From: JANQMY01 sp965227095
GTDB lineage: Bacteria > Pseudomonadota > Alphaproteobacteria > JANQMY01
Direction: 5' to 3'
NCBI GenBank assembly: GCA_965227095.1
Contig: CBDDFL010000002.1
Coordinates: forward strand, 558,001 to 622,000
DNA length: 64,000 nucleotides
In this document: positions 1 to 9,231 of the stretch, piece by piece
How positions within the stretch are numbered: the stretch's first letter is position 1
Layout of the letters: every line of letters begins with the position of its first letter
The notes under the pieces: model-generated
The model's input: only the letters and a program-made list of their open reading frames with translations
Told to the model about the DNA's origin: nothing
The model's database searches: none
Made by a program: the position numbers and the translations under genes

Positions 1-1131
1 GATCAGATTACGCTCAAGGCCCAGCTTTTCGGACAGTTCCAATTGCAGGGAATCCGGCGATTGGGTGGGGACCCACAATTCCGCATGTTCGAAATCCACC
101 ATGGCCGTGGCGTTCATGGGCTCCATGGTGGCATGGGCAAGAAACGGTAAGACAAAGTCTGCCTCATACGCCGTTTCTGAAAATTCCGGAGTTCCTTCAT
201 TCAGTACACGAATGGTGGGACCATCCAGAGTGGATTTTAGATAGTCAAGATAAGCGCCATCGGACAGTGTCGCGTTTGCGCCAAGATCCCAAACCGGTTT
301 TAGAGCATCGGCTGCTTTGCTTGCTCGCCAATAACTGTCCGCCACCACCACGAATGAATCGTCCCGTTTGACGACTGCCTTCACCCCCTTCTTGCGCAGG
401 GCGGGCCTTTCGTCCAGGCTTTTAAGGGTGCCGCCGACGGTTGGGCAATGGCGGATGGCGCCTATCAACATGTCCGGCACCTCCACATCCATGCCGAACA
501 CGGCGCTGCCATCCACTTTGGCGGGCAGGTCTTTGCGTGGAAGCGGTTTGCCCAGCATTTGCCAATCCCCATAGGGGCGCAGTTCCGGTTCCGCGGAGAG
601 GGTTTGTTTAGAGGCGTCTTCCGCCAGGGCGCCGTAAGACAGCGACTGGCCCTGGCCGTTGACCACATGGCCGTTCGCCACCACGCATTCGCTGACCGGG
701 ATGTTCCAACGTGCAGCCGCCGCCTGTTTCAGCATTTCCCGCGCGGTGGCACCCGCCAAGGCGTGGAATTTGTAATTGAAGCGCACAGCAGTGCTGCCGC
801 CTGTGGCGCGCATGCCCGGCTGGGGAGCCGGATTTTTCTCAAACGGGGCGGTCGGTGCCGTTTCGACGGTGATGTTGTCCCAATCCACGCCCAATTCCTC
901 CGCCACGATCATGGTCATGGCGGTATGAATGCCCTGACCCATTTCCGCTTTGACGAATTGGATGGTGACCGTCTCATCCGGTGTGATGCGCACCCATGTG
1001 GTGATGTCGCCGTTGTGTTTTTTACCGCCCGCCGCAAGGGTGCCGGGAACACCGAGCAATAAGGCGCCCGTAGCGGCACACGCCCCGGCCAGAACCGTCC
1101 GACGGCTCGGAGTCACCTGTGCCTTAGTCAT
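1..1131 (-). CDS. Tat-exported molybdopterin-binding oxidoreductase (isoquinoline 1-oxidoreductase beta-like), partial
   Basis: The frame is open from an ATG at 1131 to the window edge, giving the first 377 residues. The N-terminus has a twin-arginine signal (SRRTVLAG, then a hydrophobic stretch and an Ala-rich cleavage region), so the protein is predicted to be exported folded. The following sequence, including VRITPDETVTIQFVKAEMGQGIHTA and the RATGGSTAVRF segment, matches the large molybdenum-cofactor subunit of the isoquinoline/aldehyde oxidoreductase group (IorB). Such enzymes hydroxylate N-heterocycles or oxidise aldehydes with an Fe-S small subunit. That partner is not visible here; it may lie beyond the edge. 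The exact substrate is unknown. Confidence 0.85.
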   Translation of the reverse strand, partial: MTKAQVTPSRRTVLAGACAATGALLLGVPGTLAAGGKKHNGDITTWVRITPDETVTIQFVKAEMGQGIHTAMTMIVAEELGVDWDNITVETAPTAPFEKNPAPQPGMRATGGSTAVRFNYKFHALAGATAREMLKQAAAARWNIPVSECVVANGHVVNGQGQSLSYGALAEDASKQTLSAEPELRPYGDWQMLGKPLPRKDLPAKVDGSAVFGMDVEVPDMLIGAIRHCPTVGGTLKSLDERPALRKKGVKAVVKRDDSFVVVADSYWRASKAADALKPVWDLGANATLSDGAYLDYLKSTLDGPTIRVLNEGTPEFSETAYEADFVLPFLAHATMEPMNATAMVDFEHAELWVPTQSPDSLQLELSEKLGLERNLI

Positions 1132-1265
1132 CTCAACATCCCCCTCCGGTCGAGATGAACAGGTAACCACGCCGGCCGGGCTTTCTCAAGCAAAACGGGC
1201 AAAAAGAAACGCCATGGTTCAGATCGCGTGCTTTTGCCTGTTTGTAAGCTGCGTTACAAAGGTCC

Positions 1266-1697
1266 ATGACAGAACAAGATCTTCTCGCTGCCGCCGCCCG
1301 CCGGGCCGATATCAATTGGGAGATATTCCAATTCTGGTCCAGCGTCTCATTCGCGTATATCGGCCTTGCCTTCTTTGGCGCGCGCCATGTCAATTGGCCC
1401 ATCGTCGGATTTCTGAGTGTCCTTTATACCGCGGTGTCGCTCGCCGTTGTCGAATTGGCCAGCAACAACTTGGTGGTATTGCAGGCCTATACGGATGATT
1501 TGGCCGCCTTGGCGTCCCAGGGCAAAACCGTAACGACCGCGACGCAGGCTTGGTTGGAAAGCTCGGCCAATACAAACCCCGTCCCATTGGCAATCGCGTT
1601 AATCGGCACCTTTTTCGGGGCGCTCGGTTATCTGCCATACAATTATTGGCGGCAGTTGCAGGACGGTGGTTCTTCTCATCCGATTGAAACGGTTTGA
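1266..1697 (+). CDS. Small membrane protein of unknown function
   Basis: This 143-residue protein has an amphipathic N-terminus (MTEQDLLAAAARRADINWE), two close hydrophobic segments at about residues 23-40 and 44-65, and a third at about 107-127. It is therefore predicted to cross the inner membrane three times. I do not recognise the family. It lies 33 bases before the nitroreductase gene on the same strand, so the two may be co-transcribed, but nothing in the sequence links their functions. The coding region is collinear with the neighbouring GC and codon pattern, which supports a real gene. Confidence 0.6.
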   Translation: MTEQDLLAAAARRADINWEIFQFWSSVSFAYIGLAFFGARHVNWPIVGFLSVLYTAVSLAVVELASNNLVVLQAYTDDLAALASQGKTVTTATQAWLESSANTNPVPLAIALIGTFFGALGYLPYNYWRQLQDGGSSHPIETV

Positions 1698-1730
1698 TCT
1701 TCAAATTCTACATGACACAAGACCTTCGCC

Positions 1731-2414
1731 ATGACCCGGAACAATAACATCCTTTCCGACAACCCGCCTTTCTTTGACCTGGTGAGCCAAATACGGGCGA
1801 TGCGCCGCCTGAAGCCCGACCCGGTGCCCCTCGCCACCATTCGCAAAGTGCTGGAGGCGGGTGTCCAAGCACCGTCAGGCCAGAACACGCAGCCCTGGAA
1901 ATTTCTGCTTCTGCATGGGGCGGACGAAAAAGAATGGTTTCGGTCGCGCTATTCTCACGCCATTGAAACGCGCTTTGGCGGATTTGACCGTCTTAAAGAC
2001 GATGACATGTCCCCCTTGGCACGTCAGATGCGCGCGGTGAAGTATCAGTGTGACCACATGCATGAGTTTCCGATGATCTTGCTGGTGGCCGGCAAGCGCG
2101 ACTGGCCCTTTAAAGTGGCGGAAGAGGATCGCGTGGGGCTTGCACCGCCGAATTATGGGGCGGTGTATCCGTGCGTTCAGAACATTCTACTGGCGTGTCG
2201 TGCGGTGGGATTGGGGGCTGCTCTCACCACCATGCATCAAGTCTTCGAGGACGAGCTGCATGCCCATTTCAACATCCCCGACGATTATGGGGTGGTGGTG
2301 TCCATGCCCATCGGCTGGCCCATGGGGAATTTTGGTCCGGTCACCCGAAAGCCGGCGGCAGACAAAACCTTTTTCAACACGTGGGACAATAAAGACCCCG
2401 GTGCGTGGGAATAG
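1731..2414 (+). CDS. Nitroreductase family protein (FMN)
   Basis: The 227-residue protein has the features of the FMN-dependent nitroreductase fold: the N-terminal RAMRRLKPDPVP segment, which supplies Arg contacts to the FMN phosphate, and APSGQNTQPWKFLLL around residues 46-60. A C-terminal VGLGAALTTM helix and PIGWPMGNFGP loop complete the fold. The family uses NAD(P)H to reduce nitro groups, quinones or enones as a homodimer in the cytoplasm. A second, distinct nitroreductase gene of similar length lies at 60440-61102. The substrate cannot be inferred. The stop lies 15 bases from the end of the convergent metallophosphoesterase gene. Confidence 0.9.
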   Translation: MTRNNNILSDNPPFFDLVSQIRAMRRLKPDPVPLATIRKVLEAGVQAPSGQNTQPWKFLLLHGADEKEWFRSRYSHAIETRFGGFDRLKDDDMSPLARQMRAVKYQCDHMHEFPMILLVAGKRDWPFKVAEEDRVGLAPPNYGAVYPCVQNILLACRAVGLGAALTTMHQVFEDELHAHFNIPDDYGVVVSMPIGWPMGNFGPVTRKPAADKTFFNTWDNKDPGAWE

Positions 2415-2429
2415 CGCCACCCATTCGGA

Positions 2430-3263
2430 TTAGGGGAAAAGAGGCTGAACATTGAAATGGACGGCCTTATTGCCGTCAACGGCAACCTCGACGGCGCCGA
2501 TGGTTCTGTCGCCCATCACTTGCACCCGCGTGAGATTTGACAAATGCACGCCAGCCGAAGGCCGTGCAACAGGGTGATCCACCACAAGAGCATGCTTGTC
2601 GCCATGCATGATCAGTATAGGTACTTTTAGATCTTGAGCGATGCCGCCGATGGCATCGACCGTTTCTTTGAAACCGGATTGAATCAGTCCCTTTTTGGTC
2701 GGGTGCCACAAATTGGCATGGGTGAAGACAACGATTGCCCGGTGAGGCGCCTCGCCGACACTTTTTTGTAGCCAGGCGAGGTTTGCCTCGTTTCTTTTGT
2801 CGAATTCGCGGCGGTTGGCTGTCCGGTTATTGTTGTTTCCGATTGTGTGAAGTGTGACGAAAAGAACATCGTTCATGGTCCACCAGGTGTTCTCGACAAA
2901 GGTTTCCTGTCGGATCATCCACAGTTTTTGGTCAAGCTGCCCTCCGGGATCATCGAAAAAGACCTGGCGCAACTTCTTTAGTCGCTTGTTGGGTGTCGCA
3001 AGATCCTTGTGACCGGCTTTTCCGTCGACCCAATCATTGTCGCCTGGCGTGTAGATGAATGGCGCTTGGATGTCGGAGAAAAGGCTGTGGCGTGCTTGAT
3101 AAAAACCCTTTTTGTAGCTGCCCCGGCCACTTTTCATGTCCCCCAAATGCACGACAAATCTCGGATTGCGGGCATTGATTGCCGTCATGAGACGGTCAAA
3201 AGCGGCCATGTCTTTCCGCCGATAGGGCATGTCGCCCAACGCGATGAACGAAAAACTACTCAT
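2430..3263 (-). CDS. Calcineurin-like metallophosphoesterase
   Basis: The 277-residue protein shows metallophosphoesterase blocks in order: ALGDMPY (D11), HLGDMKSG (D42), PGDNDWVDG (residues 73-81, in place of the usual GNHE) and MHGDKHAL near residue 220. The first block lacks the usual D-x-H histidine, as in a subgroup of these enzymes. There is no signal peptide, so it should act in the cytoplasm on a phosphoester. The gene begins only 32 bases after eutC on the same strand and may be its operon partner, although ethanolamine use has no known need for such an enzyme. Confidence 0.8.
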   Translation of the reverse strand: MSSFSFIALGDMPYRRKDMAAFDRLMTAINARNPRFVVHLGDMKSGRGSYKKGFYQARHSLFSDIQAPFIYTPGDNDWVDGKAGHKDLATPNKRLKKLRQVFFDDPGGQLDQKLWMIRQETFVENTWWTMNDVLFVTLHTIGNNNNRTANRREFDKRNEANLAWLQKSVGEAPHRAIVVFTHANLWHPTKKGLIQSGFKETVDAIGGIAQDLKVPILIMHGDKHALVVDHPVARPSAGVHLSNLTRVQVMGDRTIGAVEVAVDGNKAVHFNVQPLFP

Positions 3264-3295
3264 CTTTTAAGTTTAGCGGTGGAGCGGAGGCAGGT

Positions 3296-4057
3296 CTATT
3301 CAGGCCCTGTCGGGGTGGTTAATAGCGGTTGGTTTTCGGACAAATCCTTCAATTGATAACCGCTTTTGCCCTGCTCGAAGGCGGCCCGCACCAAATAGGC
3401 GATGCGCGCGGCACCGTCTTCCGGGGTCAAGCCACCGTCGCGAATATTGGAGACACAGTTCCGATCTGAATTTTGGCTTCCAACTTTCGGGGCGTAGGTA
3501 AGATAGGCACCCAAACTGTCCGCAGCGCTGAGGCCGGGCCGTTCCCCAATCAAGATCACCACGGCGCGCGCCCCTAAGGCCGCGGCTATGTCATCGCCCA
3601 GCGCCACGCGGGCTTGGTGCGCCAACACGATGGGGCCGACAGTCAACTCCTGCAGGAGGGAAACAGCTTTGGCCAAGGTCTCGGCAGCGTAGTTGTGAAC
3701 CGCGAAAGCGGAAAGCCCATCGCCGATAACGAAAACCACATCCGGGGTAGGGGTCGGTTTCAAACGGTCAAGGGTCGCCCTGTCATTCGGATCGAGCTTG
3801 CGTCCAAGATCAGGCCGCTGGAGATAGGTTGCGCGGTCGCCCGCCTGGCTGGAAACGGTAAGGGTGTCGTATGACAGGTTTGATGCGATTTGTGCCGCAT
3901 CCATGGCGCCCAACACCGCATCGCGTGCTTTGGCATGGGCCAGTTGAAAATCGAGAAGGTGAGAGGTTGGCAGACCATCGCCACTGCGTCCTAACGCGAT
4001 GCGCGCAGCCGTGAATTTGCGGAATGCATGCCAAGGGTCTTGAGGGCGGTCGGTCAT
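3296..4057 (-). CDS. eutC: Ethanolamine ammonia-lyase small subunit
   Basis: This is the 253-residue light chain of adenosylcobalamin-dependent ethanolamine ammonia-lyase, which converts ethanolamine to acetaldehyde and ammonia. Family segments include DPWHAFRKFTAARIALGRSG at the N-terminus, PDVVFVIGDGLSAFAV around residue 100, the LIGERPGLSAADSLGAYLTY block and the C-terminal NCVSNIRDGGL motif. Length is near the lower end of the family (about 250-295). It starts by an ATGA overlap with eutB and so is translationally coupled. No carboxysome-like shell genes accompany it. Confidence 0.95.
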   Translation of the reverse strand: MTDRPQDPWHAFRKFTAARIALGRSGDGLPTSHLLDFQLAHAKARDAVLGAMDAAQIASNLSYDTLTVSSQAGDRATYLQRPDLGRKLDPNDRATLDRLKPTPTPDVVFVIGDGLSAFAVHNYAAETLAKAVSLLQELTVGPIVLAHQARVALGDDIAAALGARAVVILIGERPGLSAADSLGAYLTYAPKVGSQNSDRNCVSNIRDGGLTPEDGAARIAYLVRAAFEQGKSGYQLKDLSENQPLLTTPTGPE

Positions 4058-5448
4058 GACAAAGTGTCCGGTGCGATGAGGGCGGCAGCACCACTTCCGC
4101 CGGCGAGCTGTGGTCGCATTCGGCCATCGACCTGCAATATGTTCATCCGTTGCAGCCAGGTTTCGAACTCCGGCGCGGGACCAAGCCCCAAGGCTGATCT
4201 TACATAAAGGGCATCGTGAAAGCTCGTGCTCTGATAATTGAGCATGATGTCGTCCGCCCCCGGAACACCCATGAAGAAATTACACCCGGCAACCCCTAAA
4301 CAGGTGAGCAGCGTGTCCATATCGTCTTGATCCGCATCCGCATGGTTGGTGTAACAGACATCGACCCCCATGGGCACGCCCAGCAGTTTGCCGCAGAAAT
4401 GGTCTTCCAGACCGGCGCGCAATATCTCTTTGCCGTTGAACAGATATTCCGGGCCGATGAAACCAACCACCGTGTTGGTGAGCAAGGGGTCAAAGGCCCG
4501 CGCCACCGCATAGGCGCGGGTTTCGATGGTTTGTTGGTCGCAGCCGTGATGGGCGTCTGCGGACAGGGCGCTGCCTTGGCCGGTTTCGAAATACATCACA
4601 TTGTTGCCAACGGTTCCGCGTTTGAGGCTCAGCGCCGCGTCTTGCGCCTGCCGAAGCGTGCTTAAGGAAACGCCGAAGCTGTCATTGGCCTGTTGCGTGC
4701 CGGCGATGGATTGAAACACCAGATCCACGGGCGCGCCCGCATTGATGACGTCCAATGTGGTGGTGACATGGGCGAGCACGCAGGACTGTGTGGGAATGTC
4801 ATGGCGTTCGATGATCTCCGACAAAATGTGCAGCAGATTGGTCGTTTGGGCTGGACTGTCCGTCGCGGGGTTAATGCCGATCACCGCATCACCACAGCCA
4901 TACATCAAGCCGTCTAAAATGGACGCCACGATCCCTTTTTCATCATCGGTGGGGTGATTGGGCTGCAAGCGGATGGCAAGGCGGCCTGCCAAGCCAATCG
5001 TGTTGCGAAATGCGGTCACAACGGAACATTTCTTGGCCACGGAAATAAGGTCTTGGTTCCGCATAAGTTTTGAAACGGCTGCAGCCATTTCCGGCGTGAT
5101 GCCGCGCGACATGTCGGCTAGGTGCTTTGACGTTGCCTCATCGGACAAAAGCCAATCCCGGAAGCCCCCGACGGTGAGGGAGGCAATCGGGGAAAAGGCT
5201 TCATTGTCATGGGTGTCAACGATCAGCCGCGTCACTTCATCGTCTTCATAGGGGACGATCTGTTCGGTGAGGAAATGGGACAGGGGCAGATCCGCCAAAG
5301 CGAAACGGGCGGCGACCCGTTCTTCGTCACTGTCCGCGGCGACGCCCGCCAACCGATCGCCAGATCGGGCGGGCGTTGCTTTGGCCAACAGCGTTTTCAG
5401 ATCATCGAACACATAGTTTGTGCTGCCGGTTGTGGCCGTAAATCTCAT
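4054..5448 (-). CDS. eutB: Ethanolamine ammonia-lyase large subunit
   Basis: The 464-residue heavy chain carries the active site of ethanolamine ammonia-lyase: a TIM barrel with the FETGQGSALSADAHHG block and the PEYLFNGKEILRAGLEDHFCG segment near residues 350-370. The neighbouring GVDVCYTNHADADQDDMD stretch contacts substrate and cobalamin in characterised homologues. Length agrees with the family (about 453-465). No eutA reactivase, eutE aldehyde dehydrogenase or shell protein is visible within the window, so acetaldehyde must be handled elsewhere. The promoter should lie in the 94-base gap shared with the divergent flavin protein gene. Confidence 0.96.
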   Translation of the reverse strand: MRFTATTGSTNYVFDDLKTLLAKATPARSGDRLAGVAADSDEERVAARFALADLPLSHFLTEQIVPYEDDEVTRLIVDTHDNEAFSPIASLTVGGFRDWLLSDEATSKHLADMSRGITPEMAAAVSKLMRNQDLISVAKKCSVVTAFRNTIGLAGRLAIRLQPNHPTDDEKGIVASILDGLMYGCGDAVIGINPATDSPAQTTNLLHILSEIIERHDIPTQSCVLAHVTTTLDVINAGAPVDLVFQSIAGTQQANDSFGVSLSTLRQAQDAALSLKRGTVGNNVMYFETGQGSALSADAHHGCDQQTIETRAYAVARAFDPLLTNTVVGFIGPEYLFNGKEILRAGLEDHFCGKLLGVPMGVDVCYTNHADADQDDMDTLLTCLGVAGCNFFMGVPGADDIMLNYQSTSFHDALYVRSALGLGPAPEFETWLQRMNILQVDGRMRPQLAGGSGAAALIAPDTLS

Positions 5449-5542
5449 TGAAGATCCCGTCTGTCCGATCGCGGAAAAATGTTACATTTCCATCAAGCTC
5501 AAGCATAACCTGAATATGGACGAGAAACACAAGGAACAAACG

Positions 5543-6043
5543 ATGCCAAGCTTAACAACTCAGGAGCGGGATGCCTTTTTAGCCGAGCGGGGCGTGTTGA
5601 TGCGCGTCGCAGTGGTGCGGGAAGATGGGTCCCCCCTGGTGACGCCGATCTGGTTTATTCACAAAGATGGCGCGATCTACTTTACCCCACGGGAAAAATC
5701 GGAATGGTTCGGTTGTCTGAGGCGGGATGGGCGCGTGGCCCTGTGTATAGACGAACAATCCCATCCCTATCGAAAGGTCTTGATCGAAGGGGAGGCGGAG
5801 TTGGTGTTCGATATCGGGCGGGATGATGACTGGCGCGATTTGTATCGCGATATTGCCCGGCGTTACGTGCCGGACGAACAGGCCAACGCCTATGTGGACA
5901 ATACGATCGATCAACCGCGGGGCCTGTACCGGGTCGTTCTGGACCGCGCAAAAAAAGTGCGCAGTTGGCGTATGCCGAATGAAGGGGAAGATGCCATGGG
6001 TATCTGGCACGACCGCTACTACAAGCCTGGAACGTCTTTTTAA
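5543..6043 (+). CDS. Pyridoxamine 5'-phosphate oxidase-like flavin protein
   Basis: This 166-residue protein has the split-barrel fold expected of PNPOx-like FMN or F420 proteins: VLMRVAVVREDGSPLVTPIW at the N-terminus, YFTPREKSEWFGCLRRDGRVAL in the middle and a C-terminal PRGLYRVVLDR strand. The start at 5543 is chosen because AAGGAA lies seven bases before it; the frame is open further upstream to 5420, but that part overlaps the eutB start and has no family similarity. It is divergent from eutB. The redox substrate is unknown; members include haem-degrading, F420-dependent and simple FMN-binding proteins. Confidence 0.8.
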   Translation: MPSLTTQERDAFLAERGVLMRVAVVREDGSPLVTPIWFIHKDGAIYFTPREKSEWFGCLRRDGRVALCIDEQSHPYRKVLIEGEAELVFDIGRDDDWRDLYRDIARRYVPDEQANAYVDNTIDQPRGLYRVVLDRAKKVRSWRMPNEGEDAMGIWHDRYYKPGTSF

Positions 6044-6045
6044 CG

Positions 6046-7005
6046 TTATGAAGCGAGGCGTTGCAGACTGGGTAAGGTGCCAAGGGCGGTTTGGTATTCC
6101 TGTTTGATCTGGCGGCATATGTCCGCGGCATGGTCGATTTTGTGAATGTTGCCCACTCCGTGCCCCGCCGAATAGATGTTTTTGTACCGGCCCTTTACCT
6201 TGTCCGATGGCATCACCTCCGTCTGAGGTGTGCGGATTAACTCATCAATATCAATCCCGGCATCAAGTAGGCTGGGTTTCAGCCAGTTGGCCGGGGCACC
6301 GTCTAGCGCCGCTGTGAAGAAGACATCGTTTGCGTTGGTGTCCACCAGCATCTGCCGATACGCGTCGGTGACATTTGCTTCATGGGTGGCGATGAACCGG
6401 GTGCCCATATAGACCATATCGGCCCCCATCACCTGAGCGGCCAGAATGTCCCGCCCCGTGGTCATGCCGCCCGCAAGCACAATCGGTTTATCGGTAATCT
6501 GACGAATCTCATTCACAAGGGCGAATGGATTGATGGTTCCTGTATGTCCTCCAGCGCCACCGCAGACCGCAATCAAACCATCGGCTCCTGCGTCTAAGGC
6601 TTTTTCCGCATGCCGTTTGGAGGCAACATCATGCAGGATCACACCCCCATAGGCGTGAATGTCTTTGAAGATGTCCCCCGGCGCACCCTTAGAGGTCAAG
6701 ATCAGCGGCACTTTGTAATCGATACACAGCTTCAAATCCCCATCGCAGCGCGGGTTTGTAGGGTGGACCACCAGATTAACCCCATAAGGGGCGAATTCGT
6801 CGGCGCCCTCTTCTGAGAACCCGTCTTTCATTTCCTTGAGCCAATCTTCAAAGGCATCATGGTTGCGCGTACAATGGGCCGGAAAACTGCCAACGATGCC
6901 TTCACGACAGGTAGCCAGTGCAAGCGTCGGGTTCGACACCAAGAACATGGGTGCTGCAATCAACGGGATCGCCATTTTCTCCTGTAATGCGCTCAGTGTG
7001 GTCAT
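6046..7005 (-). CDS. Nitronate monooxygenase / 2-nitropropane dioxygenase-like flavoprotein
   Basis: The 319-residue TIM-barrel protein has IPLIAAPMFLVSNPTLALA at the N-terminus and the FMN-site CGGAGGHTG motif near residue 150, with the His that acts as base in nitronate monooxygenases. LAGGMTTGRDILAAQVMGAD, the phosphate-binding loop, follows. The family oxidises alkyl nitronates, and some members are enoyl-reductase-like. It starts 12 bases after the double CoA transferase and is the last gene of the minus-strand run, so it is probably transcribed with the acyl-CoA genes. Its stop lies two bases from the end of the convergent flavin protein gene. Confidence 0.85.
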   Translation of the reverse strand: MTTLSALQEKMAIPLIAAPMFLVSNPTLALATCREGIVGSFPAHCTRNHDAFEDWLKEMKDGFSEEGADEFAPYGVNLVVHPTNPRCDGDLKLCIDYKVPLILTSKGAPGDIFKDIHAYGGVILHDVASKRHAEKALDAGADGLIAVCGGAGGHTGTINPFALVNEIRQITDKPIVLAGGMTTGRDILAAQVMGADMVYMGTRFIATHEANVTDAYRQMLVDTNANDVFFTAALDGAPANWLKPSLLDAGIDIDELIRTPQTEVMPSDKVKGRYKNIYSAGHGVGNIHKIDHAADICRQIKQEYQTALGTLPSLQRLAS

Positions 7006-7017
7006 GGTCGTGTCCTG

Positions 7018-9231
7018 TTAGGTCGTCTTTATCTCGTTTAGGATTTCGTCCGTGTCCCGGCCCACGGCAGGGCTTTCACAGAAAATCGTCATCGGCGTGT
7101 TGGAGAATTGGAAGGGGAAGCCTTTGACCAGCGTTCCGTCAGCGCTTTTGGCCAGCGCTGTTGAGTTTAATCGTTGGGCCGCCCCGAAAGCGTCCTTGGC
7201 CCCCCAGGCGGGAAAGGCTGCAACATTTAAGGCACGCAAGACGGCAAGGGTCATATCCGCTGACAGGCTGCTGATCGCGTCGCGCAGGGCATCGGACAAT
7301 GTGTCGAATGTCTGGGTCGTGTTTTCGGAAACGAAGGTATTGATCCCGGTCAGGGCGGCGTCCGTTGCAGCCGACACCGAAATATATTGACCATCGGATG
7401 TCGCAAATATCCCTTGCACCACGGCGTTAGGATCGTCGTTGCCGGTCAAAAGTTGGTTGTCCGGCAGGACATTTTGGCTGGCGGCTGCAATGTATTCGCC
7501 AATCGAATAGGTCGCGATTTCCCGCTGCGGGATTGATAGATGAACCCCTTTGCCCGTCGTCTGTGCGGCCAGATATCCGGAGATCACAGCCCCCGCCGCA
7601 AACAAGCAGACGATTTGATCTGGGTAGTTTAAATTCCGTCCACTGATCACCGGTATGCCGTCGGGAAAGCCTGTTAGCGCGCTGAGTCCCGACAGAGCCT
7701 CCAAAGTCGATCCGAAGGTGGTGTGTCCCACACCTGGGCCGGTTTCGCCCAGGCCGGAAATAGAGCCCAAAACGATTTGCGGATTGGCTTGTTGCAGAAC
7801 GTCAAATCCGATACCCAGGCGGTCCAATACGCCACGGCGGAAATTTTCGACAATGATATCGGCAGTCGACACCAGCTCCAGAAGCTTGGCGCGGCCGTCT
7901 GCGGTTTTAAGGTCGATGTCAGCGCCGCGTTTATTGCGGTTGTTGAATTTGAATAAGGGGCTGTCGCCACCCGATGCCCCGGCCCAGGCGCGGAACGGAT
8001 CGGGGTAAGTGGAAGATTCTACCTTGATGACATCGGCGCCCATATCCGCCAGCAAGGCAGAGGTGCCGGCGCCGGCGGTGATGATGCCAAGGTCGATCAC
8101 GCGGATCCCGGCCAAAGGCAATCCAGTTACGTGACGTGTGTTTGCAGGGACGGATTTGCGTCCCGTTGATTTCTGGTTTGATCGGCCAACGACTTTTGCA
8201 GGAACCGACGGCACTTTCGTAACCTTGTCGCCATCCCCCTGTAACTCCTTGAAGTAACCAGTGGCTTCAAACAACGGGTCTTTTAGTAAATCCCGAGGGG
8301 AATAGACCGGACCGCCAGGCACACCGGCTTTCTGAAACTGTTCATAGATGTCCGCCATGCTGTGTTGGGCACACCAGGCTTCGATGATGGGCATATAGGC
8401 GCCGCGATGGGCCTCTCGTCCCTTGAAACTGTCGAATTTCGGGTCTTTTAGGCGCTCATCTCCGATGACCTCCACTAGAGGGGTCCAGTCCCGCTCCGTA
8501 TAAATCAGTGCGATATAGCCATCTTTACACGGAATAACGGGCCATTCGGCATTTGTGCCCTGGCGCGACATGGGAATGTCCATCGCCCCTGCCGCCAGGC
8601 ATTTCCAGTTGACCCAAAAATTGGCGCTCAACAAATCCAATGTCACGCGTCCGGTGCCATTTCCTGAATGGTGCCCCGCCAATGCGCCCATCGCGCCGGC
8701 GAAAGCGGCATATCCCCCAATATAGGCCGCTTGATTGCCGCCCAGCTTCAAGGGTTCGCGTGTTGGATCGCCCAACAAGTCAGCCAGCGCCGACATGCTT
8801 TGAAGAGAGATATCTTCAACCGGCAGGCCGTTCTCTGCAGCCCCTGTTGGAAAGGCTTGAAGGATGATAACCGTCTGTGCGTTTCGAGGGCGGTTGGCGT
8901 CCATCGCGTCCGCGATAGCGGTGGAGTCGGTCAAAATGATGTTTGCCGAAGCCAGTTCCGGTGGGGGATGTGAGATCCCTGATAATGAGAGTGCCACCCG
9001 ATTTTTACCGCTGTTCAAGAATGTATCCAGCATTCCGCCCTGTTGATTGAGCGGTTCATCCGTATAGGTCTTAACAACAGACAGTGGATCGACGCCGTCC
9101 GGCGCAATGCGGGTTACCTGAGCACCGAGATCGCGCAACACTCGGCCGCAAAACGCGGCGGCGATATGGCAGACAACTGGCGCGTCAGCGGTGAGCGCCT
9201 CGCAGATCTTGGTCGATGCAAGAAGGTCCAT
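7018..9231 (-). CDS. Double-domain CaiB/BaiF family CoA transferase
   Basis: The 737-residue product contains two complete CaiB/BaiF-type halves, about residues 5-380 and 385-735, joined by a Lys/Ser/Arg-rich linker. The second half begins LPLAGIRVIDLGIITAGAGT and keeps ADMGADVIKVES and VIVENFRRGVLDRLGIG. It also has an Asp in NYPDQIV at the place where family III transferases form an aspartyl-CoA thioester. In the first half the corresponding stretch (GGNQAAYIGGYAAF) has no Asp, so one active site may be degenerate. The ATG at 9231 is chosen because it overlaps the stop of the upstream CoxL-like gene by one base (TAATG). Family members move CoA between carboxylates. Confidence 0.85.
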   Translation of the reverse strand: MDLLASTKICEALTADAPVVCHIAAAFCGRVLRDLGAQVTRIAPDGVDPLSVVKTYTDEPLNQQGGMLDTFLNSGKNRVALSLSGISHPPPELASANIILTDSTAIADAMDANRPRNAQTVIILQAFPTGAAENGLPVEDISLQSMSALADLLGDPTREPLKLGGNQAAYIGGYAAFAGAMGALAGHHSGNGTGRVTLDLLSANFWVNWKCLAAGAMDIPMSRQGTNAEWPVIPCKDGYIALIYTERDWTPLVEVIGDERLKDPKFDSFKGREAHRGAYMPIIEAWCAQHSMADIYEQFQKAGVPGGPVYSPRDLLKDPLFEATGYFKELQGDGDKVTKVPSVPAKVVGRSNQKSTGRKSVPANTRHVTGLPLAGIRVIDLGIITAGAGTSALLADMGADVIKVESSTYPDPFRAWAGASGGDSPLFKFNNRNKRGADIDLKTADGRAKLLELVSTADIIVENFRRGVLDRLGIGFDVLQQANPQIVLGSISGLGETGPGVGHTTFGSTLEALSGLSALTGFPDGIPVISGRNLNYPDQIVCLFAAGAVISGYLAAQTTGKGVHLSIPQREIATYSIGEYIAAASQNVLPDNQLLTGNDDPNAVVQGIFATSDGQYISVSAATDAALTGINTFVSENTTQTFDTLSDALRDAISSLSADMTLAVLRALNVAAFPAWGAKDAFGAAQRLNSTALAKSADGTLVKGFPFQFSNTPMTIFCESPAVGRDTDEILNEIKTT

